NCBI RefSeq assembly: GCF_018860975.1
Contig: NZ_JAHKQI010000010.1
Location: 1-64,000 of the forward strand
Length of the DNA stretch: 64,000 nt
Origin: Lentibacter algarum
GTDB taxonomy: Bacteria > Pseudomonadota > Alphaproteobacteria > Rhodobacterales > Rhodobacteraceae
Direction of reading: 5' to 3'
Part shown: piece by piece, positions 1-8,567 of the stretch
How positions within the stretch are numbered: the stretch's first letter is position 1
How the letters are laid out: each line of letters begins with the position of its first letter
The notes under the pieces: model-generated
What the model was told of the DNA's origin: nothing
What the model saw: the letters and a program-made list of their open reading frames with translations, nothing else
Database searches by the model: none
Position numbers and translations under genes: made by a program

Positions 1-11
1 GAAATTGGGGG

Positions 12-155
12 CTAGACAGGATCATCGCACTGTATTTCAACCACCGAAACAAGCGCCTGCGGGCCCAGCTCTCTGATCTCTCGCACCAAACGCTTGATCC
101 GCTGTGTATGCCAGAGCAAAGCTGCTTTCTGGCGAAAATCGAGCGTCAGACTCAT
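12..155 (-). CDS. short conserved-looking ORF, possibly truncated
   Basis: A 47-residue ORF begins at an ATG at 155 and ends at an amber codon at 12-14. It is rich in Arg, Leu and Gln and ends with VVEIQCDDPV. The divergent position next to the CobW-type gene recalls small proteins (about 70 residues) seen beside such GTPases in Rhodobacteraceae, in which a comparable stretch continues as DPGCP and further. That comparison is from memory. If it is right, this copy has lost its C-terminal third, and the bases after the stop (reading Pro-Pro-Ile in frame) look like the lost continuation. The window edge at base 1 prevents following it. Function unknown. Confidence 0.35.
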   Translation of the reverse strand: MSLTLDFRQKAALLWHTQRIKRLVREIRELGPQALVSVVEIQCDDPV

Positions 156-238
156 AGCTGCGTGCCCTCTTCAATTTGTATGACTATGCTCTTGTTATTT
201 TACAAAGTTCAGAGCATTGGCTGATCTTGCCGTTCACC

Positions 239-255
239 TTGTTACAGTATAACAA
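239..255. promoter_or_regulatory. Zur-box-like palindrome upstream of the CobW-type gene
   Basis: TTGTTA and TAACAA form a perfect 6-bp inverted repeat around a 5-base centre (CAGTA), ending 37 bases before the GTPase start at 293. The AT-rich TTGTTA-n5-TAACAA form resembles alphaproteobacterial Zur operators (GTTATAnTATAAC type). A weaker related element, CTTGTTATTTTACAAAG, lies at 191-207. Zur control would fit a zinc-related COG0523 GTPase. Confidence 0.55.
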
Positions 256-292
256 TCATATTCAGCAGAAAACCACAACCCGGAGCAATCGC

Positions 293-1405
293 ATGACCCA
301 TCCGATCCCAGTCACCCTGCTCACCGGCTTTCTTGGTGCTGGAAAAACAACGATTCTGAACCACCTTCTGCATGATCCCTCCGCAGGCCGTGTCGCTGTT
401 GTGGTGAACGAATTCGGCGAAGCTGGCCTCGATCATGACCTGATCGAAGAGGCCGCGGAAGACGTGGTTCTGATGCCCGCCGGATGCATTTGCTGCACAA
501 TTCGAGGGGATCTGACCAGAACGCTTATTTCCTTGCTCGCAAGACGCACCCGGGGTGAGCTTCCCTTTGATCGCGTTGTGATAGAAGCGACAGGCCTGGC
601 CGATCCGGGCCCGATCCACCACACGCTTTTGGTTGATCGGGTATTGGCGCCAAATTTCGCGCTCGACGGTATTGTAACCGCCGTCGACGCCGTGCTCGGC
701 ACATCTACGCTACAACGCCATGAAGAGGCACAAACACAAGTCGCAATGGCCGACCGTATTGTGCTGACAAAATGCGATCTGGCAGACAACGCCACGATCA
801 AAGCGCTCGCCGCGCGGCTTGATCAGCTTAACCCTGGCGCACGACGCATTACCGCCAATAAAGGTGCAGTGCCCTCTGGCGAATTGTTCGGAATCGGTGC
901 GCTGCGCCGCTCGATAGAGCCGGATCATGCCCTAAACTGGCTGGCAGCCCCCGCACCCGCGGCTGACCCATTAGCCGGCCTTTCAGGAATGACCCTCCCG
1001 AAGAAAGACCCGATACTTGATCTCGCCGCGCCCTCGCACCATGCCTCCGATGATCGGATTGCCACAGCCTCGATCACAATAGATGAACCAATTCCGGCAC
1101 AGGTTTTTGACTTCTGGCTTGATACTTTGATCTCCCTTAGAGGGCCTGACATCCTGCGAATGAAGGGGATCGTACATATTGAGGATGTGCCCAAACCTTT
1201 TGTGTTTCACGGCGTGCAACACATTTTCGAGCCCCCCGTGCCGCTCGAGAGCTGGCCAGACGGCAACCTCACCAGCCGCGTGGTTGTTATCGCGCGTGAC
1301 ATTTCTAAAGCCGACCTCGAAGAGAGCCTTTCCGTTTTGCACATGCGCCCGAAACAAGGCGATGACGCCGGTGGCCTGTCCGAGCACAGCCTGCCGACAC
1401 CGTAA
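293..1405 (+). CDS. COG0523 (CobW/ZNG-type) GTPase, probable zinc metallochaperone
   Basis: Predicted 370-residue G3E-family P-loop GTPase. The Walker A motif GFLGAGKTT is at residues 12-20. The metal-binding CxCC motif (GCICC) is at about 64-68. EATG follows near residue 98, and the guanine-specificity motif appears as TKCD rather than NKxD. The C-terminal CobW_C domain includes HIEDVPKPFVFHGVQHIFEPP-like sequence. COG0523 proteins pass Zn or other metals to client enzymes in the cytosol. The start at 293 is chosen because family homology begins at MTHPIPVTLLTG; the open frame extends upstream to 176 but those 39 residues are unlike the family. The palindrome at 239-255 suggests Zur control and hence a zinc-scarcity role rather than cobalamin synthesis; no cob genes are nearby. 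Confidence 0.9.
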   Translation: MTHPIPVTLLTGFLGAGKTTILNHLLHDPSAGRVAVVVNEFGEAGLDHDLIEEAAEDVVLMPAGCICCTIRGDLTRTLISLLARRTRGELPFDRVVIEATGLADPGPIHHTLLVDRVLAPNFALDGIVTAVDAVLGTSTLQRHEEAQTQVAMADRIVLTKCDLADNATIKALAARLDQLNPGARRITANKGAVPSGELFGIGALRRSIEPDHALNWLAAPAPAADPLAGLSGMTLPKKDPILDLAAPSHHASDDRIATASITIDEPIPAQVFDFWLDTLISLRGPDILRMKGIVHIEDVPKPFVFHGVQHIFEPPVPLESWPDGNLTSRVVVIARDISKADLEESLSVLHMRPKQGDDAGGLSEHSLPTP

Positions 1406-1489
1406 CTCCATCAGATCATCACAAAACGAAGTCTGGGTTTTGCACCGCTGCGGTCGCGGAACGAATGCCTGCCTGCATGCATGAGCAGG

Positions 1490-1978
1490 TTATTCGTCCA
1501 CGCGGTTCGTTTCATGCAAAGCCTGCGTGACACCTTCAAGACCCGCCCCCATTGCGCGATAATATGCAGCATAATCAGCAACACGCCTACGTGGCCCCAC
1601 TTCTGATGCCGGAATGGTGTTGAGCGACTCCTCGATATCTCCTGCCGCACGATGCATCCGCATAGCAGCGGCTTCCACCATGTTTGCAAAAGCGTTATCA
1701 AGCACTTGGAAGTAGTCTTGCCTGTCGCCAGCCTTCGATACCCGCTTGATGAGCTGCTGGGTTTCCAGAATGCGCACGCTTGAGCTCACGCTGCCACGGC
1801 TGACTTGCAGCGCTGTTGCCAACTCGCCGAACGACACCCGATCGCCGTCATACAGCAACATTGCCAGAACGCGCCCGGCAATACGCGGCACACCTTCCGA
1901 TTGGGCGATGATGCCGATTTTTTCAATGAATTCTGCGCGTGCCTCCTCGGCAGCGTGCACATCCCTGATTTTGGTCAA
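1490..1978 (-). CDS. GbsR/MarR-type winged-helix transcriptional regulator
   Basis: A 162-residue regulator with a winged-helix segment at about residues 45-95 ([20 protein letters not shown] is the recognition helix region), followed by a helical C-terminus typical of the GbsR branch of MarR-like proteins. The start is a TTG at 1976-1978: GGGAG sits about 7 bases upstream and the next in-frame Met is residue 40, inside the fold. It lies 81 bases downstream of the TRAP transporter genes on the same strand, so it could be the last gene of that operon and its local regulator. It converges with the CobW-type gene. Effector unknown. Confidence 0.85.
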   Translation of the reverse strand: MTKIRDVHAAEEARAEFIEKIGIIAQSEGVPRIAGRVLAMLLYDGDRVSFGELATALQVSRGSVSSSVRILETQQLIKRVSKAGDRQDYFQVLDNAFANMVEAAAMRMHRAAGDIEESLNTIPASEVGPRRRVADYAAYYRAMGAGLEGVTQALHETNRVDE

Positions 1979-2059
1979 ACCGCTTCTCCCGAAGTGCTGT
2001 TTTAACCATTCCTAGCTTCTGGACAGCGCCCCGTCCAGTGCGTTCAGTTTAGAGTGAAC

Positions 2060-3457
2060 TTAGACCAGAGACGGCAGCCAAAGCACGATCCCCGGGAATG
2101 CAACAAGCCCCGCGATGGTAAACGCGTCTGCAATGAAGAACGGCGTCACGCCTTTGAAAACGTCCTGCACTGTAAGGTCATCACGCACGCCAGCGACCAC
2201 AAAACAGTTGAGGCCAATGGGCGGGGTGATCAAACAGAACTCGGCCATCTTGACCACCAGAATGCCGAACCAAATGGCACACATCGGGCCCGACATACCG
2301 AACGCGCTGTCAGCAGCCGCGACTGTTTCACCGCCGTTAAGCGCCATAACCGCTGGGTAAACCACAGGGAGCGTCAGCAGCAACATACCGATCGCATCCA
2401 TGAACATGCCAAGCACCGCATAGGCCAGAAGAATGCAGATCAAGATCAGCATCGGCGACATTTCAAGCGTGGTGATCCAGTCGGCAAAAGCACCGGGCAA
2501 ATCAGCAAAACCAAGGAAACGCACGTAGATCAGAACGCCCCAGATGATAGTGAAAATCATCACCGTCAGCTTGGCAGTTTCGAGCAGTGCCAGCTTGAGT
2601 TGTGGCCAGCGCATCCCGCGGTAAAGCGCCATCAGGAAGACAACGAATGCGCCCACAGCACCGCCCTCGGTCGGCGTGCCCCAAGCATCGCCAAATGGGT
2701 TGTATACAAAGAAGATGATGATCACGACGACCATCACAATAGGCAGTGCCGGTGGCAGGCTTTCAAAGCGCTCACGCCATGTGAAGCCGGACACAGGCGG
2801 GCCAACGTTCTTGAACACCATGGCGATACCGATGATCAGCCCCGCATAAATAACCGCCGAAAAGACACCCGGCACAAAGCCGGCGAGCAAGAGCTTGCCC
2901 ACGTCTTGCTCAACAATGATGGCGTAGATCACCAAGATCGCCGAGGGTGGAATGAGGCTGGCCAAAGTGCCGCCCGCCGCAACGACACCCGCCGCGAATT
3001 GCTTGTTATAACCGATCTTGAGCATCTCCGGGATGGCGATACGGGCAAAAACCGCCGCCGTCGCCACACTTGCACCTGACACCGCAGCAAAGCCCGCTGT
3101 GGCGAAAACCGTGCTCACCGCCAAGCCGCCAGGCACCCAGGCGATCCAGCGTTTGCAGGCCTCAAACAGCGCCGTGGTGAGGCGTGCGTAATAGGCCAGA
3201 TAGCCGATCAGAATGAAAACAGGGATAAGCGAAAGCACCTGCGCACTCACCTTTGAGTGCGGTGTCAAACCCGCGATCTTGACGCTGATCTGAAAGGCTT
3301 TCCAGAACTTGTCAGGCGCATAGTCAAAGCCGTTCCAGCGCAGCCAGACAAGGCCGACGAAGCCCGCCAAACCCGCTGCAAACGCCACACGCATGCCCAG
3401 AACAACAAGCACCAACATGCCCGCCGAAACCCAAAGGCCGATTGTGATAGGATCCAT
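2060..3457 (-). CDS. TRAP transporter large permease subunit (DctM)
   Basis: A 465-residue, very hydrophobic inner-membrane protein with about 12 predicted membrane segments, of the usual DctM length. It forms the sodium-driven translocation channel of a tripartite ATP-independent periplasmic transporter. Typical DctM landmarks are visible, including GASVATAAVFARIAIPEM, an LIPPSAILVIYAIIVEQDVG-like stretch and a C-terminal ITPPIGLNCFVV. Its ATG overlaps the last base of the small-subunit stop codon (TGATG at 3457), so the two are translationally coupled. Substrate cannot be told from the sequence; carboxylates are the common class. Confidence 0.95.
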   Translation of the reverse strand: MDPITIGLWVSAGMLVLVVLGMRVAFAAGLAGFVGLVWLRWNGFDYAPDKFWKAFQISVKIAGLTPHSKVSAQVLSLIPVFILIGYLAYYARLTTALFEACKRWIAWVPGGLAVSTVFATAGFAAVSGASVATAAVFARIAIPEMLKIGYNKQFAAGVVAAGGTLASLIPPSAILVIYAIIVEQDVGKLLLAGFVPGVFSAVIYAGLIIGIAMVFKNVGPPVSGFTWRERFESLPPALPIVMVVVIIIFFVYNPFGDAWGTPTEGGAVGAFVVFLMALYRGMRWPQLKLALLETAKLTVMIFTIIWGVLIYVRFLGFADLPGAFADWITTLEMSPMLILICILLAYAVLGMFMDAIGMLLLTLPVVYPAVMALNGGETVAAADSAFGMSGPMCAIWFGILVVKMAEFCLITPPIGLNCFVVAGVRDDLTVQDVFKGVTPFFIADAFTIAGLVAFPGIVLWLPSLV

Positions 3458-4086
3458 CAGTCAGCCCCTTCCATCGCTTCTGCTTCAAGCATCGCCTGTT
3501 CGGCCGCGCTTAGCGTTAGCGGCACAGCAACCGGCGCTTCAAGCCCGAGCACAAACGCGCGCGCGTAGCCAACGGCCTGCAAAACAAGCCGTAAAGACAG
3601 CACCGCAAAGGCCACAGGCACAACCAGCTTTGAAGGCCAGATCGGAAGCCCGATGTCGATAGAACTGTCACGGCTGCAAAACGGTCGCGAGCAATCAAAC
3701 GAGCGGTCAAAATGCTCCCATGCGCCCCATGTGAGCGACAGAATGAGCACAAGTATCAGCAGCACAGTGATCAACTCAAACAGCCACAACAGCCGCCCTT
3801 TGAGGTTGCCTACCAACAGGTCCATCCTGATATGCGAGCCGTCTCGCTGAACATATGAAACGCCCATGATCGCGATAATCGGCATCGCGGCTTCGATGTA
3901 ATCAACATAGCCCGCCAGCGGTGACTGAAAGAACTTCCGGCCAAAAACCGAGTAAGCTGCCAGAAACATCAGCGAGAAAATCGCCAAACCGCTGAGCAAC
4001 GCGCAAAACCGCTCAACAGGCAACAACGCCCTGTCCAAACGGCTCAATAAACTGGAATCCTCCAGCACTGCAGCTGATCCTGCCAT
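3457..4086 (-). CDS. TRAP transporter small permease subunit (DctQ)
   Basis: A 209-residue protein with four predicted membrane helices, matching the DctQ family, which bridges the binding protein to the large permease. ATG at 4086 (MAGSAAVLED) is preferred: a G-rich Shine-Dalgarno run (GGGGGGAAG) is directly upstream. A longer reading from a TTG at 4104 is possible but would place the start inside the terminator-like element. Two Cys pairs near residues 120-130 (DCSRPFCSRD) are somewhat unusual. It is separated from dctP by a terminator-like hairpin at 4103-4133 and overlaps dctM by one base. Confidence 0.9.
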   Translation of the reverse strand: MAGSAAVLEDSSLLSRLDRALLPVERFCALLSGLAIFSLMFLAAYSVFGRKFFQSPLAGYVDYIEAAMPIIAIMGVSYVQRDGSHIRMDLLVGNLKGRLLWLFELITVLLILVLILSLTWGAWEHFDRSFDCSRPFCSRDSSIDIGLPIWPSKLVVPVAFAVLSLRLVLQAVGYARAFVLGLEAPVAVPLTLSAAEQAMLEAEAMEGAD

Positions 4087-4102
4087 CTTCCCCCCACGAC
4101 GC

Positions 4103-4133
4103 AAAAGAAAAGAGGCCCCCGCAAGGGAGCCTC
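4103..4133 (-). terminator. intra-operon terminator/attenuator between dctP and dctQM
   Basis: On the minus strand GAGGCTCCC and GGGGGCCTC can pair around a TTGC loop, followed by TTTTCTTTT. The hairpin sits in the 59-base gap between the binding-protein stop and the dctQ start. A leaky terminator here would make more periplasmic binding protein than membrane subunits, a common arrangement in binding-protein-dependent transporters. Confidence 0.7.
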
Positions 4134-4145
4134 GTAATGTTTGGC

Positions 4146-5159
4146 TTACTCGGCCATTTTGGCTTTTTCGAGCTCTGCGGCGACGAGGTCATACAGCTCT
4201 TGCGCCGGAAGGCCCTGTGCCGTCATGTCCGCAATCCACTGCTCGCGAATAGGATCAGCCGCAAGTTTTCGGAACTCGGCCAATTGCGATTCCTCAATAT
4301 TGATCTTGTCGACGCTCTTCTCGGCGAGAATAGTGTCCCACTTCTTGAGCAGCTCACCGTAGTTGGCAAGGTAGTGATCAATCGCTTCAGGGATCGAGCT
4401 GTCAAGCGCTTCGCGTTCGGCATCCGACAGAGCTTCATAAGCATCAGTGTTGACCACAACCGGGCAGTTCACAGTGCCGGGGTTGAGGTTCGCAGTCCAC
4501 CACGACGCTTTGTTGATCGTGCCAAAGCTCAGGTGCGCGTGTTGAGCAAAAGCAACCGTGTCTACAACGCCCGAGTCCATCGCCTGAAAGGCTTCACTCG
4601 CAGTTACAGATGTCGGAACCGCACCAATTGCCTTGAAAGCTTCGCCGATACCGCCGGTGGCACGTACGCGCATGCCTTCAAAGTCACTCAGCAGAACACG
4701 TGGCTCGCCTGTGCCAACAAGGTTGTATTGCGGCATGGGCGAAGTCATGATGATCTTGGCATTCCACTGGGCCATCTCTTCGATAACTGCAGGATGTTGA
4801 TAAACAGCGTGGCTGATAGCAACTTCCTGCGCGAGGTTCTCGACACCAAGGAACGGCAGCTCAAGCACGGTGATCGCGCGGTTCTTGTCGCGGTGATAGC
4901 CGGCACAGAACTGCGCCATCTCGAAGGCACCGATCGAGATACCGTCAAGGTTCTCACGGTTCTTTGAGAGCCCGCCGTAGCTCACGTTGATCGTAAACTC
5001 GCCGTTGGTTTTCTCGCTCACCAGCTCGGCCAGCTTTTCAACATGTTCGGTAAACGCGCGGCGCTTGCCCCAAACAGACACGTTCCATTCGGTCGCGGCT
5101 GCTTCGGTCGCAAAGCTCAGTGCAACGGCCGCAACGGCCGTTTTCGCTAGATAATTCAT
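4146..5159 (-). CDS. TRAP transporter substrate-binding protein (DctP)
   Basis: A 337-residue periplasmic solute receptor. The N-terminus MNYLAKTAVAAVALSFATEA with a downstream AAA-T site is a signal peptide of about 22 residues. The mature protein has DctP-family features, including RVRATGGIGEAFKAIGAVPTS (the conserved region with the carboxylate-binding Arg) and a C-terminal helical tail. ATG at 5159 has GGGAGA eight bases upstream; the frame is open to 5201 but without a ribosome site. First gene of dctP-dctQ-dctM-(gbsR). The ligand is not predictable from what can be seen. Confidence 0.93.
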   Translation of the reverse strand: MNYLAKTAVAAVALSFATEAAATEWNVSVWGKRRAFTEHVEKLAELVSEKTNGEFTINVSYGGLSKNRENLDGISIGAFEMAQFCAGYHRDKNRAITVLELPFLGVENLAQEVAISHAVYQHPAVIEEMAQWNAKIIMTSPMPQYNLVGTGEPRVLLSDFEGMRVRATGGIGEAFKAIGAVPTSVTASEAFQAMDSGVVDTVAFAQHAHLSFGTINKASWWTANLNPGTVNCPVVVNTDAYEALSDAEREALDSSIPEAIDHYLANYGELLKKWDTILAEKSVDKINIEESQLAEFRKLAADPIREQWIADMTAQGLPAQELYDLVAAELEKAKMAE

Positions 5160-5320
5160 GGTGTTCTCCCTTAAGTCCGGCCTTTCGCGGCCAGTATACA
5201 CATGAAACTAGCGCGGCTTCCCTCACTTGCCAACCCCCGCTTGCAGGCGCCCCCAACAATCGCCTTTCTAGCGCTTTTCTAATTGCCCACAGCGCTCTAT
5301 AGTCGGCCTCAGAAAATTTC

Positions 5321-5339
5321 ATTGCAGCAAAACTGCAAT
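5321..5339 (+). promoter_or_regulatory. perfect stem-loop/palindrome in the mipZ leader
   Basis: ATTGCAG and CTGCAAT form a perfect 7-bp inverted repeat around CAAAA, ending 19 bases before the mipZ start. It could be an operator or an mRNA stem near the ribosome site. It lies in the 199-base region shared with the divergent dctP gene. Confidence 0.35.
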
Positions 5340-5358
5340 TCTTAGGGGGCACCGGGTC

Positions 5359-6168
5359 ATGGCACATATCATCGTTGTGGGCAACGAAAAGGGCGGCGCT
5401 GGCAAGTCGACGGTCAGCATGCATATCGCAACGGCCCTGGCTCGTATGGGGCACCAAACTGCGGTGCTTGATCTTGATCTGCGGCAGAAAACCATTGGCC
5501 GCTATCTGGAAAACCGCGAAGCCTATCTGGCGACACTTGGCTTTGATCTGCCGTCGCCCGAGTATCACGAGCTTCCCGAGATCGACAAATCAAGCCTCAA
5601 GCCGGGTGAGAACATCTATGACCACCGCCTTTCCGCCGCCGTCGCCACACTCGAACCTGACAACGATTTCATCCTGATCGACTGCCCCGGCTCGCACACG
5701 CGGCTTAGCCAAGTCGCCCACTCGCTGGCCGACACGCTGGTCACCCCGCTCAACGACAGTTTCATCGACTTTGATTTGTTGGCCCATATCGACGCCGAGG
5801 GCGAAAAGATCAGCGGCCCCTCGGTCTACTCCGAGATGGTCTGGGCTGCACGACAACTGCGCGCGCAAGCTGGCCTCAAACCGATCGACTGGATCGTGAT
5901 GCGCAACCGCCTCGGCGCGCAACGCATGGTCAACAAAGACAAGATGGAACGTGCAGTTAGTAGGCTCGCCAAGCGCATCGGCTTTCGTGTCGCGCCGGGC
6001 TTTAACGAGCGGGTGATCTTCCGAGAGCTCTTCCCAAGGGGCCTCACCTTGCTCGACCTCAAAGATGTCGGTGTGCAAAAGCTCAACATTTCAAATGTCG
6101 CGGCACGCCAAGAGCTGCGCGACATGATGAAGTCGCTCAACCTGCCCGGCGTCAGCATCAACTTCTGA
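5359..6168 (+). CDS. mipZ: MipZ-type division-site positioning ATPase
   Basis: A 269-residue ParA/MinD-superfamily ATPase with the deviant Walker A motif KGGAGKST at residues 11-18, a LDLDLRQKTI segment at the switch I position and DCPG at the Walker B/switch II position. Length and sequence match MipZ of alphaproteobacteria, which forms bipolar gradients from ParB-bound origins and blocks FtsZ assembly away from midcell. No partner parB lies next to it, which separates it from a chromosomal ParA. Its TGA overlaps the ATG of the following methyltransferase (ATGA at 6165-6168 region), so the two are co-translated. A plasmid-type ParA is a less likely alternative. Confidence 0.9.
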   Translation: MAHIIVVGNEKGGAGKSTVSMHIATALARMGHQTAVLDLDLRQKTIGRYLENREAYLATLGFDLPSPEYHELPEIDKSSLKPGENIYDHRLSAAVATLEPDNDFILIDCPGSHTRLSQVAHSLADTLVTPLNDSFIDFDLLAHIDAEGEKISGPSVYSEMVWAARQLRAQAGLKPIDWIVMRNRLGAQRMVNKDKMERAVSRLAKRIGFRVAPGFNERVIFRELFPRGLTLLDLKDVGVQKLNISNVAARQELRDMMKSLNLPGVSINF

Positions 6169-7280
6169 TGACAACCGCCTCAAATTTCGACATTTTCCTC
6201 ATTTGCCCTCCTGGGCTCGAGCCGCTTTTGGCCGCAGAAGCAAAGGAATCTGGCTTTGCCCCTGCCAAGGCTGTTTCCGGCGGTGTCGAGGTGCAAGGCG
6301 GCTGGCCAGAGGTCTGGCGCGCCAACCTTATGCTGCGCGGCGCTGTTCGCGTTCTGGTGCGCATCGGTGGCTTTCGTGCCTTTCACCTCGCCCAGCTCGA
6401 CAAGCGCGCCCGCAAATTTCCATGGGCCGAGTTCCTGCGCCCCGACGTGCCGTTGCGCGTTGAAGTCACCACCAACAAGCGCTCCAAAATCTACCACGCC
6501 AAGGCCGCTTCCGAGCGCATTGAACGCGCTATTTCAGAAGAACTCGGCGCACCGATCAGCAAAGAAGCTGCCTTGGTCTTGAAAGCACGGTTTGATGACA
6601 ACCTCGTCACCTTCTCGCTCGATACATCCGGCGAGAGCCTGCACAAACGCGGCTTCAAACCCGCCGTCAACAAAGCTCCGATGCGCGAAACTCTGGCTGC
6701 CATGTTCCTACGTGACTGCGGCTACGACGGCAGCTTTCCGGTGCTTGACCCGATGTGCGGCTCGGGCACTTTTGTGATAGAGGCCGCCGAGCGCGCCCTT
6801 GGCCTCGCCCCCGGCCGCACCCGCAGCTTTTCCTTTGAAAACCTCGCCAGCTTTGATCCTGAGGTTTGGGATGAAATGCGCGCAGGCGTCACGCCCAAAC
6901 CAACCGACCAGCGCTTTTACGGATCCGACCGGGATCAAGGCGCAATCACCATGAGCCAGCGCAACGCCGAGGCCGCAGGTGTAAGCGAGATCACCGACTT
7001 CGCCTGCACGCCAATCACAGCGCTCAAAGCCCCTGAAGGGCCAAAGGGGCTGGTTATAATCAACCCGCCCTACGGCGCGCGGATAGGCAACAAAAAGCCG
7101 CTCTACGCCCTGCACGCCGCCCTTGGCACGACACTCAAAGCCGAGTTCAAAGGTTGGCGCGTGGGCTTGATCACCTCCGAAGCGGGCCTTGCTAAAACCA
7201 CAGGCCTGCCCTTCAAAGCCGGCCCCTACGTGCCGCATGGTGGCCTCAAAGTCAGGCTCTACCAGTGCGACGCGCTCTGA
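6168..7280 (+). CDS. THUMP-domain 23S rRNA (guanine-N2) methyltransferase, RlmL-like
   Basis: A 370-residue SAM-dependent RNA methyltransferase. A THUMP-like RNA-binding region spans about residues 8-160. The SAM site DPMCGSGTF is at 194-202 and the catalytic NPPYG motif at about 290. It corresponds to the N-terminal half of the E. coli fusion RlmL, which makes m2G2445 in 23S rRNA; the RlmK half is absent, as is usual outside gammaproteobacteria. Translation is coupled to mipZ by a 4-base overlap. Its 3' end overlaps the 3' end of the convergent EamA gene remnant by about 29 bases. Confidence 0.88.
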   Translation: MTTASNFDIFLICPPGLEPLLAAEAKESGFAPAKAVSGGVEVQGGWPEVWRANLMLRGAVRVLVRIGGFRAFHLAQLDKRARKFPWAEFLRPDVPLRVEVTTNKRSKIYHAKAASERIERAISEELGAPISKEAALVLKARFDDNLVTFSLDTSGESLHKRGFKPAVNKAPMRETLAAMFLRDCGYDGSFPVLDPMCGSGTFVIEAAERALGLAPGRTRSFSFENLASFDPEVWDEMRAGVTPKPTDQRFYGSDRDQGAITMSQRNAEAAGVSEITDFACTPITALKAPEGPKGLVIINPPYGARIGNKKPLYALHAALGTTLKAEFKGWRVGLITSEAGLAKTTGLPFKAGPYVPHGGLKVRLYQCDAL

Positions 7281-8133
7281 GCAGCAGCACCGCATTCGAC
7301 ACCAGCAAAGCCCCGATCACAACAGCTCCGCCGATCAACGCATAGCCGCCCGGATCTTCGCCCAGCGCATACTACACCAGCAAAGGTGCCAGCACCGATT
7401 CCAGCAAAATCAGCAAAGCCACTTCCGCCGACGAGATATACCTCGGCCCCAAGGCCAGCCCGATCGAACTGATGGCAATAAACCCCCCATGCAACACCGC
7501 AAGGTTGATCTGCCCGCTCGGCAAGACAGTCGGCGTCACAAATGGCCACAGCACAACAGCCGCTGCCAGGTAGGCAACCGGCAGCATCGGCACCATCGAC
7601 ACGCTGCGCAAACTGCGCGCCGCCGTTAAAGCCACCGCGAAAATCACTGAAACCGCAAGCGCATAAGCGTCTCCGACAAGGCTCGTCCCCTCGGTCTCAC
7701 CCGAGCCGTAGACAATGATGCCAAGGCCAACAAACACCGCCGCCATCGTCAGGATCATCCGCAGCCTGATCGGCTCGGATAGAAAAACACGGCTGATCAG
7801 CGCCGAAAACACCGGCATCGACGCCAGAATGATAACCACATTGGCAACGCTGGTATGCCTGACAGCCAGCGCAAACAACACGCCGGTGCTGCCCATCGCG
7901 ACAAGATAAACCAGCGATATCCAGCCCCCCGAGAAGGCCTTTCTGATCCCGCTCAAACCGTAAACCGGCAGCACATAGACCAGCAGCAACGCACCACAAG
8001 TCAGCGAGCGCCAGAAAGATATCTCAATGGGCGGCGCATCCAACAGCCGCACAAACAGCGAATCAGGGATAACAAATAGAACCCCGACAAGCGTAATAAG
8101 TAGCCCCTTGAGATGATCAGGCAATCGGCTCAT
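7252..8133 (-). pseudogene. EamA/DMT-family transporter interrupted by an in-frame amber codon
   Basis: The frame from ATG 8133 encodes a drug/metabolite-type exporter with about ten membrane helices, but an amber codon at 7372-7374 stops it after 253 residues (...SVLAPLLV). Reading through, the same frame continues without further stops as YALGEDPGGYALIGGAVVIG... to a TGA at 7252-7254, giving 293 residues, the normal family length. EamA proteins usually have Trp or a similar residue at this point (LLVW.aLGE), so a TGG to TAG change is the simple explanation. As it stands the product lacks its last membrane helix and is probably inactive, unless the stop is suppressed. The ATG overlaps the stop of the upstream MarR gene (ATGA), so they form one operon. 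Confidence 0.85.
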
Positions 8134-8567
8134 GTCATACGTGCCAAGTGCCGCAACATCTGCCTGAGCTTGGCAATGTCCTCAGGCGAAAACTGCTCGG
8201 CCAGTCCGGCATCATACTCTTTGGCCACACTGCGCAGATCAACATAAGCCGCCTGTCCAGCCGCCGTTAGCGTCAGATACTCGAGCCGCCTGTCAGCTTC
8301 ATCGCGTTGGCGCGTCAGCAACCGCCTCTCTTCAAGCTTAGCAACCGCGCGGCTGATCTTTGTTTTGTGCATTTTGGTACGCTCGCCAATTTCCTTAGCG
8401 CTCAGCGTGCCATAGATACCAAGGTGAAACAGCACCCGCCACTCCGTGCGCAACATGCCGTAACGGTCTTTATAGATCCGCTGAAAAGCAAGGCTGCTCT
8501 CTTCCGCCGCCTGATTGAGCAGATAGGGGAGAAAACCCTGCAATTGAAAATCATCTTTTTGTGTCAT
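8130..8567 (-). CDS. MarR-family transcriptional regulator
   Basis: A 145-residue winged-helix regulator. The DNA-binding region includes LSAKEIGERTKMHKTKISRA (about residues 55-75) and a wing with RQRDEADRRLEYLTLT. The ATG at 8567 has AGAGGCG eight bases upstream; the frame extends further but without homology. It is transcribed divergently from hmgA and is coupled to the EamA exporter gene. By position it is a good candidate for the aromatic-responsive regulator of both transcripts, acting in the 72-base intergenic region, but the effector is inferred only. Confidence 0.88.
   Translation of the reverse strand: MTQKDDFQLQGFLPYLLNQAAEESSLAFQRIYKDRYGMLRTEWRVLFHLGIYGTLSAKEIGERTKMHKTKISRAVAKLEERRLLTRQRDEADRRLEYLTLTAAGQAAYVDLRSVAKEYDAGLAEQFSPEDIAKLRQMLRHLARMT

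Noticed and set aside
2054-3079. 341-codon open frame on the plus strand, rich in His, Asp and Arg
   Set aside because: It is the exact antisense of dctM; the composition is the shadow of a membrane-protein gene, and there is no ribosome site or homology.
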